The notes under the pieces are model-generated. The model was not told the origin of the DNA. It was given only the letters and a program-made list of their open reading frames with translations, and did no database searches. Below are positions 1 through 10,453 of a stretch of DNA of 26,049 nt, in pieces. The DNA is from Spirogloea muscicola (taxonomy: Eukaryota; Streptophyta; Zygnematophyceae; Spirogloeales; Spirogloeaceae). The DNA lies in contig WELB01000082.1 of assembly GCA_009602725.1 (NCBI GenBank), positions 371,038 through 397,086 on the forward strand, given 5' to 3'. The position numbers were made by a program, and so were the translations under genes. Position 1 is the first letter of the stretch, and the number at the start of each line of letters is the position of its first letter.

Positions 1-85
1 TGCTGCGCCCGGGAGTCGAACCCCCGACCGCTCCGGGGTAGAGGATGACGCCGCCGCCACGTGTGGGGTCAAACTTGGGCCCCCG

Positions 86-105
86 CCATAGCCAGGCGGC
101 TATGG
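86..105. repeat. perfect 8-bp inverted repeat
   Basis: CCATAGCC is followed after four bases (AGGC) by GGCTATGG, a perfect hairpin in the 5' region of the first helicase gene. It may be 5'UTR or N-terminal coding sequence. No function can be assigned. Confidence 0.5.
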
Positions 106-204
106 AGGCCGCTGCCTCCGGGCCCCTCCCCCCCTCCCTTCCGTCAGGGTGTGGCGTTACCGGGGCCCTCGCTCGGAGTCCCTAGCTCCTCCCTCCTCCC
201 CCAG

Positions 205-289
205 AGGCCGAGGAATCAATCCTTTCTGAGAACCCTCGCCGCGTCCGCCCTCCCTGCCGTCAAACGCGGCGGCTATCGCGGCGGCGGTC

Positions 290-327
<38 letters not shown>

Positions 328-3300
328 TTCTTCGCGCCGGCCGGCGGGGCGGTGTTCTCGGCGGCCTCCTTTGCCGAGCTCCACATCTCGCGCCCGCTCG
401 TCAAGGCCTGCGAGGCGCTGGGCTACGCCCGCCCCACGCCCATCCAGGTGTGGCCTCTCGTCCGCGAGCTCCGCCGCCGCCGCCGCCGAGCCGGCTCTCG
501 TGACGCTGCCAACCAGCGCCGGCATAGCCACTGCTGCCGCTGATTCTGCTGAGGCTCGCTGCTTGCCACCGTGCCCCAGGCGGCATGCATCCCCCTGGCG
601 CTGACCGGGCGCGACATCTGCGGCAGCGCCGTCACCGGCTCTGGCAAGGTGCTGCGGGGCTGCCCTGCCCCGCTGCTGCGGCCATGGCTGCCTCTGGAGT
701 GCGCTCGCCCACAGCAGACGGCTGCGCTCCCCTGCTCCTTCTCGTTCCTCTCAGCCGAGACGGCAATGGCAGCGTGACTCAGCCTTACCTTCTGGGCCCT
801 CTCGCCAGACGGCCGCCTTTGCGCTGCCACTCTTGGAGCGGCTGCTGTACCGGCCGCGGCGGGTCGCCGCCACGCGCGTCCTCGTCCTGACGCCGACGCG
901 GGAGCTGGCTGTCCAGTCCGTTCTCGCCCCTTTGCCCACTGACACCTTCCCAAGGCCGCTCCGTAGACCAGTCTGAACGAGGATTCGCAGCGCCGGCCAT
1001 CGCCATCCTGCACTGCCGACGCCATGCTCGCCGTGCCACTCCCAGTTCTGCTGCTTTTGGCTTGCTCGCTGGGGGCCCTGGCAGCTGGATGTCTGCAAGG
1101 CCGACAATGTGATGCTTGCTGAGCCTTAGCAGGAGTCTCCATGTCATGCGCAAGCTGCTGGCAGTGGCATCTAGGCTAAGGCTCTGACATGCTCCTCTTG
1201 TGGGGGCTGTCATCTGGACCCTTTGCCACAGGGTTCACAGCATGATCGAGAAGCTGGCACAGTTCAGCAGCATCCGCGCCTGCCTTGTTGTGGGTGGCCT
1301 CTCCAGCAAGGTGCCCTCCATCTACACGGCAGCTCTCTCGATGTCACATCCTTTGCCGTGATCTCCAGCCTTTGAGTCTGACCCCAAACCCCTTCCCCCC
1401 CTCTGAATCCTCCGACTGAGCACGACCACGGCCTCAGACAATTAGCACTGAGCATCTAATAGTTGGCCCTCTCCCTTTCCTACTAATGAAGTTGTGCCTG
1501 CGATTGCTGCGCCATGCGCACCGCAGGTCCAGGAAAGCGCGCTGCGCACGCACCCGGACATTGTGGTGGCCACGCCGGGCCGCATGATTGACCTCTTGCA
1601 AAATGCGCAGGGCGTCGGACTGGAGGACCTCGCCATACTGGTCCTTGATGAGGCTGACCGGCTCCTAGAGATGGGGTTCGCCACCGAGGTCCACGAGCTG
1701 GTGGGCACAACTTGTGCTAAACATTTGTCTTTGATCCAGCAAATTTACGAAATGAGCAAGATGCGCGTCATAATCTCTTCAATTTATAGGCCGGGCTTTT
1801 GGCAAGGTTCTGTGAGTTCAAGTTGATTGGCTTCTGTTTGTCGGTATAGTCACATTGTTGTGGGAGTGTCTTGCTCGATGCATCGCAACAATGAGCATCG
1901 TTGCCGACATGGCTTGCCGCATGGAGCGCAGGTCCGGATGTGCCCACGGAAGCGGCAGACCCTGCTCTTTTCGGCGACCATGACTGAGGAGGTGGCGGAG
2001 CTTGTGCGCCTCTCGCTCGACCGCCCGGTCCGCCTATCTGCTGACCCAACAACCATGCGGCCTGTCACGCTTGTTGAGGAGTGAGTTGCATCGCCCCAAC
2101 AGTGCATGCGTGTCATGCCGCGTTGACAACGCCAGCTTATAACATTATCCCTTCGTCATACCAGCCCAGTACTTGCTGTAGGGGTCATTTTTGCTTGAGT
2201 TGGGTGCACAGATCTATGCATGCAGCCTCTTATGCTCTTTTATAAGAATGTCTTCATCAGTCTCAAAGCTCCCATGTGCTGCTGTGGGGTCCTTGGGTTT
2301 GGCTGTCAGGCACGTCGTCCTAGAGTGCTTGCACAAACTGTGTCATCTGATACAAGCAAAGGAAGGTGGTAATCGATTGTGGAAACAATGAAAACCTGCT
2401 CATTGGGAGGGGACGAGGTACTGCTTTTGCGGACCATGTGGCAGGGTTGTCAAAGTGAAGCCTGCTCAGGCGGGCCAGAGGGAGGCCATGCTCCTCGCAC
2501 TCTGTGCCCGGTCGTTCACACAAAGGACCATTGTCTTCTGGTGACCTCTCTTTTCTCCTCAGTACCCTCCAATACATGCTCTACTAAAGCCACTTCGCCT
2601 AATAGAGAGCCAATTTTTTGCAGCCTAGTCTCTTGTGGGTGATACCCTTTACTCGACAGAGGAGGCTCAGGCTGGCTGCATGCTGTGCCCGTTCCTATTG
2701 GCAGCGGGAGGAAGGTGGAGGCGCACCGCCTGAAGCTCATCTTTGGGCTTGCAGGGCTGAAGGCTGCCGAGCTGCACGGCTACCTGACACAGGCCATGCG
2801 GCTCGAGGTTGCACAACGTTCCTCACTCCTGGGCAGTAAGATGCGGCTTGTGACTGGTCTGACTTGTGTGTGTCTATCATGACAAGCCTGACGACCTCAT
2901 GCTATGACTGGCTCGTCTGGAGGACAGGCGCTGGAGACTTTCCGTCAGCACAAGACGGACTTCCTATTGGCCACAGATGTTGCTGCTCGAGTATGCGCCA
3001 AAGTGCTACATCATCTTGCTGCAAAAATTTGTCTAAGATTGATATGAACAAGATGGTTGCAATCCAGCTTCTTGCTCCAAGACCAACACATCACCATCAA
3101 AAGACGTTATCTTGAGTATCTACTTGATAGTCCTGTTCGCGGTCGCAACCACAGGGACTTGATATTCCAGCCGTGGAGACCGTCATGAACTTTGAGTGCC
3201 CTCAGGATATCACAACGTAGGTGCTCTATCTTAAGGTCTCCACACTAATCAGTCCTGATAACTTTGCACAATATGCCATCATACCATACCAGAGCACCAT

Positions 3301-5911
3301 GCATCATGGTCAGTCTCGGAACAAGCAGACAAGACCTTGACTAGGACCATACCTGTACGCACTTGCCCACCTTCACAGGTACGTCCATCGCGTGGGAAGG
3401 ACCGCCCGAGCAGGGAACCGCGGATGCGCTGTCACCTTCATTGGTGAAAGGGATCGAGCCCTTGTGAAGGCAATGGTAAGTTGGACTTTCTCGGATACAT
3501 GGGGTTATTCTTGAAACATGGCCCCAGCAAGCTTGTTATGCCTCAATGGATGTCTGCAAAGTGATAGTCATTAGGTTGCTTTAGAAGTAAAGTCAAAGAA
3601 TATCGATGAATGTGAATGAACCCTTTGAGCACTTGGAGGAGCACTGGTCAAGACTTTGAGTCATGCCTGCCTGAAGCGCACACGCTGCTGGCTTGGCAGG
3701 CGAAGAGGGCCGGGAGGCAGCTGCGCAGCCGTGTCCTTGCGCCAGCGGCGATCGCCAAGTGGCAAGCGACAATTGAGGCCATGGAAGAGGACATCGCAGC
3801 GATTTTAAGGGAAGAGAGGTGGGACCAAGCCCTGCAGCGCATCTCAATTGCTTGCTGGCCTTGCAGATGTGCACACTGGCGAACGTCTGTATTGAACTTG
3901 TTAGATAAGGGCAAGGCTCAGCCTGGCAGTTGACTCGGCTCTAATCGCGTATCTGGCTCCAGTTACTTAAACAATGTCTCTTGCGTACACAGGGAGGAGA
4001 TGGCACTGCGGAAGGCTGAGATGGAGGCCAACAAGGTACATAGAAGCCCTTTCTCGGGCTCCTTCGCTGTCTTCTTGGGCATGGGAGCAAGGGCATGCAT
4101 GTGGCTTGACTCCAAACCCAAGATCTAGGTCCTCTAATATGCTTTGAAAGGGCTTCTGGCTCATAGCATTGGATGTTACCACTGCATTGAGGCTCGAGCT
4201 GCATACTAGGGACTGCCTTTGCAGCCGATTGAGCACTCTGTTCGCTGATGGCAGGCACAGAACATGGTGGAGCACGAGGCAGAGATATACGCCAGGCCCA
4301 AGAAGACGTGGTTCCAAAGCAACAAGGAGCGAAGAGCAACCATGACTGCTGCAAAGGCGAGTCCCACCTGGCAAAAGGCATACACTTCTACATGTTTAGG
4401 CTTCAAGATTAAGTAGTCCTACTTACCTTCATGTATAGTGTGTGCTAGCTACTTCATATACTGCTCAGTGATTCCTACTTTTCTGAATGGACCTAGCTAT
4501 CCGCACCTCAGAGGGTGCATGTGTGCGGGCTGACAGGCAGTGAAGGACAAGCGCGGAGACAGTGTCAAGGAGGCTGCGGTTACCAGTGCCAACAGCGCCA
4601 AAGAGTTGAGAATGAAGGAGAAGAGGCGCGTAGAAAAGGAGGTGATGCTTGTGTACAACATGTGTCCTATTTTCTGTTCTACAAGTATTATGAGTATGAC
4701 TACTGCAACCTAAGGGAATAGATGCACAGATTGTTGTGTTGTTACTCAATCACTAACATGCATCATGCAGAAAAGTCTGCCACGAAAGAAAAGACGTAGG
4801 CTGGAGGCTGCACGAGAGGTAGCTGATGAGGAGAGAGCTGGGACAACCCAAGAAGGCGAGACATTGGTAAAGTGCCTTCTCTGCAACCTCATCATTCAGA
4901 CGCAGGTGGTTGTTAGTGAGCCAGTTGGTGTCACTCTGGATCGTCTAATCTTGCACTTTGTCTAACTTTGCCCTTTTCCACTTGGGCTTCCTGATTGGCG
5001 TCGTTCATTTCTCTTGCTGCCAAATATTAACGCTATTGACTGATGGCAACTAATGAATGGACAGGCCAAGAAGAAGAAGATTGCTACCTTGGTGGAAGTG
5101 GGCTACATGAGGGCAAGGGCTGCCAAGTCAGTGGAGAAGCAAAGGCGCGGAGGGCTGCACATTCCTAGGGTTGATGCCAAGTCCAAGAAGGTGAAGGAGC
5201 GAAGACCTGAGGAGAAGCAGAAGATTCAAGATGAGGTACGCCTACTCTTAATCATGTCAGATTCCTTTCACTATGTCTGTGTATGCTTGTTCAGTCTAAA
5301 ATGGCTGTTGATGGTTCGCCATCCGCTCGAAACCTGCTCAAGGCATCAATATCTATCCTGTTAGACCTTGTGCTCAGGCACTATTGCATCCAGATTTTGC
5401 TCCTGCTCATTGCTCAAGGTGGTGTTGCTGAGGCCTGCATGTGCAGTTACTGCAGCGCAACTTGTGTTGCTATTTGTGCGGAATGTCAGAGTAAATAAGT
5501 GATTGTTGCCGTCAATCTGCTCACACAAGGGTTGTTGATTGCAGGATATCTTGAAGATTGACGCTGATATTAGGCCGAAAGCCACATCAAAAGGACGTGG
5601 GCCAAAGCCAAGGCCATTAGGCAGCCCTCGAAAGGCTTTCAAGAGCAAAGCAAGGTAGGAGTGTCCCACCTTCATGTACCACTAGCAAGAACAGGGTTTA
5701 CGTCTATCAATACTTGCTCTCACACTCGGATTGAAGTAGCACAGATCAGGCATGTGCCCTTCATACGCCTATGCCCTTGAAGCTCACACGGACTGCTTGT
5801 TGCTTGCAGCAGGTTGCATGTCTGAGCTTTTGACCTGAGGCATTTGATTGCGAACTTGACTTGCCCCATCGCTTGCTCACATTTGTGCCTTGTAGGTACA
5901 AGCGAAGATGA
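205..5911 (+). CDS. DRS1: DRS1/DDX27/RH28-type DEAD-box RNA helicase (N-terminus unresolved)
   Basis: This is a nucleolar ATP-dependent RNA helicase for large-subunit rRNA maturation (family knowledge). Proposed exons: about 205-447, 580-648, 809-915, 1232-1310, 1527-1700, 1932-2080, 2445-2540, 2705-2807, 2928-2990, 3155-3216, 3379-3475, 3700-3818, 3993-4035, 4255-4356, 4537-4641, 4771-4866, 5065-5235, 5545-5654, 5896-5911. Exons 2 to 19 total 1761 nt, exactly 587 codons with the TGA stop. Visible motifs in order: Q motif (GYARPTPIQ), I (AVTGSGKT, split by intron 2), Ia (PTRELAVQ), Ib (TPGR), II ([13 protein letters not shown]), III (FSATM), IV (TIVFC), V (ATDVAARGLD), VI ([10 protein letters not shown]). 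The C-terminus has the DRS1-specific [11 protein letters not shown] and YARPKKTWF segments, a basic [14 protein letters not shown] stretch and a KARYKRR end. No in-frame ATG is visible upstream of the Q motif. The first exon encodes about 12 glycines instead of the usual acidic N-terminal region, so the true start lies in an earlier exon or outside the window. ATGs at 45 and 102 could supply it through a short intron, but this is unproven. Confidence 0.93.
291..327 (+). repeat. (GGC)n trinucleotide repeat encoding poly-Gly
   Basis: About 12 uninterrupted GGC units lie in frame with the DEAD-box helicase and encode a glycine run just before the FFAPAGG segment that precedes the Q motif. Such runs are prone to length variation and sequencing error, so the exact number is uncertain. 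Confidence 0.85.
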
Positions 5912-6176
5912 AAAGGACATGGACAATCATTGATCATGGGAAGCATGATGACATACAAGTGAAGAGATCAGAAACACCATCTATCATCCTTCTAAATAGT
6001 AGCATGCTCCCACATCGGCGTCGAGTTGTGATGTGTTCGACATCTTGAAGTGTCTGATAAGAGATTGACAAGTGGGTCTTGTAAAGACGGAAAGGCATTC
6101 TAAAATACTCCATCCATCACCTTGGCGTTTCTTAGGACCGATTAGAATTAAGCCACCACGGCATTTAGTATGAGCA

Positions 6177-6201
6177 TTAGGGTTGAGGGTCAGGGTTAGG
6201 G
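6177..6201 (+). repeat. short interstitial telomere-like tract
   Basis: Two exact TTAGGG units flank two degenerate units (one TTGAGGG, one TCAGGG) in 25 nt. It is too short and too far from a sequence end to be a telomere. Many green plants use TTTAGGG, so this hexamer pattern may be chance or an old repair insertion. Confidence 0.4.
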
Positions 6202-6680
6202 CCTGTCACTCCCAGAGAACCAGTTACGCTAGAGGCGGTGTTTTGAGTACCTGATTTCAAAGAATTCATGATGAAAGAGTTGCATGCCTGCCCTAGAGAT
6301 TTGGCCTCCACCGTCGCTGGACATTGCAGTGCTCCTGGCAAATGCGAAGGGTTGCTGGGAGGCTTGACAAGCCCGGGGATTTGACAACACGGGGAAGGCT
6401 GACAAGGGTCGCAAAAGTCAGATGCTCATTTCCCTTGAATGATTTGTGAAGCTGGCAAGGCTGGTGGCTGCAGAAGGGCCAGCCTACACAAGGATAGGGA
6501 GTTGTCTGTTTGAAGCTTTGTGGAACAAGGAGCTAGATGCCAGGAGCCACAGACGCAAGCGACAAGCTAGACCAAAGAAGTGCTGCAACGACCACAGCCG
6601 GATGGGATGGCCTGCGCCAGACCAGGCCGTGATTGAGCGGCCATAAGTTGGGAGCACAGTAGGAACCAAAGATAGGAGGC

Positions 6681-6696
6681 TGACAAGGGTTTGTCA
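6681..6696. repeat. palindrome TGACAA-4-TTGTCA
   Basis: A perfect 6-bp inverted repeat around a GGGT loop, within a stretch rich in TGACAA words. No regulatory assignment is possible from one copy. Confidence 0.4.
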
Positions 6697-6970
6697 AATT
6701 CGGATGGACAAGTGACGTGCAGGCCTTGACAGCAAGTAGCGGCCTGCTGCGAGCAACGATCCAAGAGGGCAAGCCAGTGCTTTACGCCAAGATGACCACC
6801 ACCACCACCATATGGGTGTAATCAGGGGCTTAGAGGAAGACGGATCCATTATGCGGGGCGGTCGCGTTATAGGCTAATTGGCTTATCGGGTCATCAGGTT
6901 ATAGTTTTATAACATGTAATCAACGGGTTGCCCATCTAGGCCGACAAGCAGGCAGAAGTTAGTGCAGAAG

Positions 6971-7050
6971 CTGGGCCACATGAAATGAAGCCCTATGCTA
7001 AGGTGGCTAATGTACCAAGGTGATTTTAGTACCGAGGGGTGAGCACATGC
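6971..7050 (-). repeat. dispersed repeat R4, copy 1 (inverted)
   Basis: Read on the minus strand, this segment aligns along about 75 nt with 21421-21498 on the plus strand. Both begin with TATGTGCTCACCC or GCATGTGCTCACCC, share a GGTAC/GGTTACC-type middle and end with CCTAAGCATAGGGCTTC or a close variant. The two copies are 14 kb apart in opposite orientation. Confidence 0.65.
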
Positions 7051-7418
7051 ATATCCGACAGGCTAATATGGGAAGCCGGAGCGCCGCCATGGAAGTTGGT
7101 CGCTTGAATTGGATTGTGCCCGAGCACGCTGAAGTATAGCTTGAGCTTGGGAGCGCTGCAAACTAAGCGAGAGCTGCATTCTGTAATATGCAACTAATGC
7201 CTGCCGAATGCTACTGTGCCCCAAGCTGCCCCCACGACTGCAACGACGCCCGTCAATCAAACGGGCCAGATGCTGGATGAGGGAGGACCATTCTACAACA
7301 GCCACCAGGACTACAAATATCCCTAGCGCACGGATGGAGTGGTCTTCTCGGGGATGGTCCTTGCAATGCCTCTCTTTTTCGCGCTCCGCGCTGGACGTAG
7401 CAGCCAGGTACGGTTGAC
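7051..7418. other. intergenic, nothing recognised
   Basis: Short overlapping ORFs exist on both strands, but none has family motifs or consistent splice signals. The segment lies between repeat copies R4 and R2 and may itself be repeat-derived. Confidence 0.5.
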
Positions 7419-7612
7419 GTGGGTGCTCCAGCCTTGTATGCGTCAATGAGCACTACTACTTCGTCCAGGAGCAGGCGAGGCCCACCGCACGGGGGGGTGG
7501 CGACCACGTCCAGCCGCCGCACGTATGGCTTCCCGTGCCTTGTGGAGATGGGCATGACGCCAGTACAGTACAACGTCCAGGAACAGGCGAGGCCCACCAT
7601 AGGTGGTGGAAT
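7419..7612 (+). repeat. dispersed repeat R2, copy 1 plus partial tandem unit
   Basis: The unit at 7419-7562 aligns along its length with 15031-15168. Shared words include GTGGGTG.TCCAGCCTTG, CGTCCAGGAG.AGGCG, GGGGGTGGC.ACCACGTCCAG and GGCATGA.GCC. A second partial unit starts at about 7566 with TACAACGTCCAGGAACAGGC, so the core is partly duplicated here. A degenerate protein-like reading (TTSRRRRGP then GVATTSRR) is similar in the copies, but no intact ORF supports coding. Confidence 0.75.
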
Positions 7613-8060
7613 GGCAATCATGACTTTGCTTTCCGTTCAATCAATTCGCGGACCAACGGTGAGTACAAGCGAGTACAGCCAAGGACGAAGCGACAGTCCG
7701 GAAGGCGCCGGGCGTCGGTCGGGATGTGCCTTCTGACCAGCGAGTCGCCACTGGCGCCGCCGTTTCGCGGTCGGCGGCCCTCTTCTCAAGTGCGACACTT
7801 GGCGGGCTCCCGTGGTCACAACGGTTAGCAGGCCACGGGCCGGCCGCTTGTCGTGAAATCCGGGCACATGGTACGGCATGCTAGGCACGCTTCCCCCTAC
7901 AGTTTCTCCAGAACGTACGTCGCCACAGTCCAGACCCTTCAACAGTCGCGCCCCTGGTCACTCCACTTGGCCCGTGCTGGTTCCCAGCGCGCCACCGCTA
8001 CGCGCTTGGCGACTGGCGGCTGGTCATCCCCGACTCTTGATTTCTTTGCCGTTGCCCCCT
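7613..8060. other. intergenic, nothing recognised
   Basis: The sequence joins repeat R2 to the R3 array. It is moderately GC-rich with short ORFs only. I see no splice-consistent gene, RNA gene or clear repeat here. Confidence 0.5.
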
Positions 8061-8068
8061 TTCTTTAT

Positions 8069-8440
8069 CCTGCACTAAATTCTGCCTGCATAATGTATTG
8101 GCTTGAATTGGCTTCCCTTTATGCGCTTCGCGCGCCTTCTCTCTTTGGGAGAGCCACTTTCTTTCTTCGTTTGCCTCTTACGGAAGCCCGTTTGCTTCTC
8201 CACGTGAGCAATGTATTGGGTTGAATTGGCCTCCCTTCTACATTCACGCGCACCGCGTGCCGGCTCCCCACCCTTTGTCCCCCTGGTGAGGGACTTAACC
8301 TTCATGCCCAATATATCTCCCCTCCTCGGGCCTTCCCCACTTTTCGCACTAGCTTTTGCCTGAACAATGTATTACTTAGATTTGGACACCCTTCCATTTT
8401 GTGCACAACCCGCCTTCTCTCGGGCAAACAGTGTGCCCTG
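8069..8440 (+). repeat. repeat R3, three diverged units in loose tandem
   Basis: The words AATGTATT at 8092, 8210 and 8366 each lie in a related context: a TTTTGCCTGAACAATGTAT-like head, then TTGAATTGGCCTCCCTT in two units, then an ACGCGCACCGCG/CCTTCTCTC tail. A fourth copy sits at about 21499-21590 directly after repeat R4. Unit spacing is about 118 and 156 nt, so these are diverged relics rather than a clean satellite. Confidence 0.65.
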
Positions 8441-8849
8441 CCGTGGCTCCTCGGGCGGAGCTCCCACCCTTGTCGTCGGGCTGGAGCCACCTCGGCTTAC
8501 TTCCGACAACCATGCGAGGCTCCCTGCCACGGGAGCCGCATGCCCGTTGTGAAAAGTGAGAGAAGGCGCGCGGAGCGCATGAAAATGGAAGTGCAAACCA
8601 CAGAATCGCCACGTCCCACCAAAAGAAGAGCTTACACCTGCGGCGGTAGTGATCTAGCAGGGCAGAGTGCGAGGCTCACCGAGCTCCCGAGCGTCGAGTT
8701 GCTAGTTCTGCTGCAGAATGAAAGCCAGAGCCATTGTCACCTCCTCACAGCCGCATGGGACCTCAGACCGTATCCAAACTCCTGGGCAAGTTGCCTCTCG
8801 CAGCCGCCGGCAGGAGGGAGGCGTGGCGCCAGGCCTCTCCGCCAGCGCA

Positions 8850-9260
8850 GCTGCCAGTTGTGCGAGCGCGCGCGCACGAGGGGCCGAGTCCGCAGCGCGC
8901 CCGTGCGCTCGCGCTCCTGGGCAGAGGGCGAGGGAAAGGGGCCGATCGTAGCGACTCCAACCTCGTCCACTCCCGCACACCTATTGCCCACTCTTCATTG
9001 GGCCTGGCCTTTCCACAGCCTTTTGTGGCCAAGTTTCCTCGTCTGGCTGGCCGTGCAAGCCCGCGGTACTGTAGCTGGTGGCCTCCTGTTCCCGGCCGGC
9101 CGGGTGGGGGCGGGGGCCCCCGGCCGGGGGGGCCGGCCGCCTGGCGGACCAATCGGCAGCGGCGCACGAATGGAGCCACGTGCATCGGAGGCATCAACGG
9201 TGCTGGCACGTCGCCATCGCGGTGCCCCGCACCCGGCTGAGGCGGCCCGGCCCGGCGCCC
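8850..9260. other. orphan GC/CpG-rich island
   Basis: The sequence is strongly GC-rich with many CG dinucleotides. Its composition resembles the 5' ends of the recognised genes in this window (1-960, 16500-16700, 20730-21180, 25850-26049), but no gene is recognised next to it. Long ORFs cross it on both strands (plus 8399-9325, minus 8763-9458), as expected from stop-codon depletion in GC-rich DNA. Neither shows a family motif. It could be the promoter or first exon of an unidentified gene. Confidence 0.4.
8986..9020 (+). repeat. dispersed hairpin repeat R1 copy
   Basis: Contains CACTCTTCATTGGGCCTGGC and TTTCCACAGCC, a diverged copy of the R1 core GGGCTGGCCTCTCACAGCC, whose ends can pair (GGCTG with CAGCC). 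Confidence 0.55.
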
Positions 9261-9335
9261 CCATTCAATGCGCCGGTGTTGCTGGCCAGGGGGTGGTAAC
9301 CAGTCGGCGCCAGCTTCGTCAATAAGGCCTGCGAA

Positions 9336-9368
9336 CACTGTCTTTTCTGGGCTGGCTTTGCTAGCCCC
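9336..9368 (+). repeat. dispersed hairpin repeat R1 copy
   Basis: CACTGTCTTTTCT is followed by GGGCTGGCTTTGCTAGCCC, in which GGGCT pairs with AGCCC. It matches the R1 head-plus-core arrangement. Confidence 0.6.
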
Positions 9369-9663
9369 TCCTCTCAGGGCGCGCCATTCTTTTTCTGGAG
9401 CATCCCTCGCCTGGTCCTGGGAACCTCCCAGGGCCATGAACCATTGGTCAAAGATCAAGCCATCAAAAGGCCTTTGCTTTTTGTACCCTCCCCTTGCTCC
9501 CTTGCGACCGGAAGTTGAGGCGGGGCTGTGACAACGTACTGGTGCTCGGATTGGCCGCCGTCTGACTCCCCATGAGTAATGCGCGCCTTCTCAGCCTGCT
9601 CTTTCGTTCCCAGCGGCAGGTAGGAAGCCTTTCCTTGCAAAGGAAGACCTTCCAAAGGGGCCA

Positions 9664-9698
9664 ACGGGCTGTGAGAGGCCAGCCCAAGCGGACGTGAC
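9664..9698 (-). repeat. dispersed hairpin repeat R1 copy (minus)
   Basis: The minus strand reads GGGCTGGCCTCTCACAGCC exactly, preceded by a diverged head. It has one of the cleanest cores in the window. Confidence 0.65.
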
Positions 9699-10027
9699 AT
9701 TATCCGACGCGACTTTCAGCGGCAGGGCAGCGCTGTCGACCGTCGGCCTTCAGCCGCTCTCCGACGCGAGTGGACATTGCTCATGCTTACTGTTGTAAGC
9801 GCTTCCACCGGGGGGCGATGCTGTGAGAGGCCATTCCCATTGATGGCCGCTTGCAGCCATCTGCCTCGCTTGGGAAAGAGCACTTTGTTTGCTTTGTTCA
9901 CGTCGTTGAAGCGGAGGCAAACAGAAGCGGTTGGCTTCGTCGGGCCGGGAGAAAAGATTCGCGCCGGACACCGCGACACGAGGGCGCCGCCAGTGGGACC
10001 AGTCCCCACAGTCCCCCCAGTCGCCAC

Positions 10028-10090
10028 CTTGTCCATTCTTTTGGGCTGGCCTCTCCCAGCCACCAGTTAATCTGGCCGCGCTTGCTCTCC
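10028..10090 (+). repeat. dispersed hairpin repeat R1, long copy
   Basis: The head CTTGTCCATTCTTTT precedes GGGCTGGCCTCTCCCAGCC, and the downstream ACCAGTTAATCTGGCCGCGC extension is nearly identical to 21371-21392. This is the best-conserved pair in the window. The high identity over about 60 nt between 10028-10090 and 21337-21400 suggests recent spread or selection. Confidence 0.75.
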
Positions 10091-10391
10091 ACGGGACCGA
10101 GAGGGGGCTCAGGAGGTACGCGCAGAGCATCCGGATGACGTGGCAAATCCAGAGCATTCGAGAGAGGCGGCACCCCCCGCCCGGGGCTCGACAAGTGTCG
10201 AGAGCAGGGGCTCGCGACGTGCAGAGGCGCCACGTGGGACGCCCACGCGGGCGCGGGCCGCCGGCACGCGGCTGGGCGCGTGCGCGGGCATGGGCGCGGC
10301 CCACGTGCGCTCGGCTGCGTACGGCCGTCCGGAGGGGCGGGGGGGGGCCCACAAGAGCCTCCCACGCGGCCCCGACGCTGTGCGCATCTCC

Positions 10392-10392
<1 letters not shown>

Positions 10393-10439
<47 letters not shown>
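10393..10439. repeat. 47-nt poly-C homopolymer
   Basis: An uninterrupted run of 47 C, followed by GCTCCA and more C directly up to the N gap. The opposite strand is poly-G and could form G-quadruplexes. Its true length is doubtful because the assembly breaks beside it. Confidence 0.9.
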
Positions 10440-10453
10440 TGCTCCACCCCCCC

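Larger units (their letters stand above)
5912..6970. other. intergenic, no gene seen
   Basis: Only short ORFs without family resemblance or splice support occur. The stretch holds a short telomere-like tract at 6177-6201. It also contains several TGACAA-type words (around 6365, 6385, 6400, 6681, 6729), including AGGCTGACAAGGGT-like segments at about 6397 and 6678, and a (CCA)n microsatellite near 6795-6812. It may be a degraded repeat. Confidence 0.6.

Noticed and set aside
1-50. tRNA 3'-half-like sequence on the minus strand (GGTTCGACTCCC T-arm-like word)
   Set aside because: The T-loop word is present, but the T stem has a mismatch, no anticodon or D arm pairs upstream, and no matching acceptor strand is found. 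It is likely a chance match in GC-rich DNA or a fragment.
423-1213. Minus-strand ORFs opposite the first exons of the DRS1-type gene
   Set aside because: They are antisense shadows of GC-rich coding sequence; the plus strand carries the conserved helicase motifs.
8399-9458. Long ORFs on both strands (308 aa plus, 231 aa minus)
   Set aside because: They overlap each other in GC-rich DNA where stops are rare, contain repeat R1 sequence, and show no family motif or consistent splice structure.
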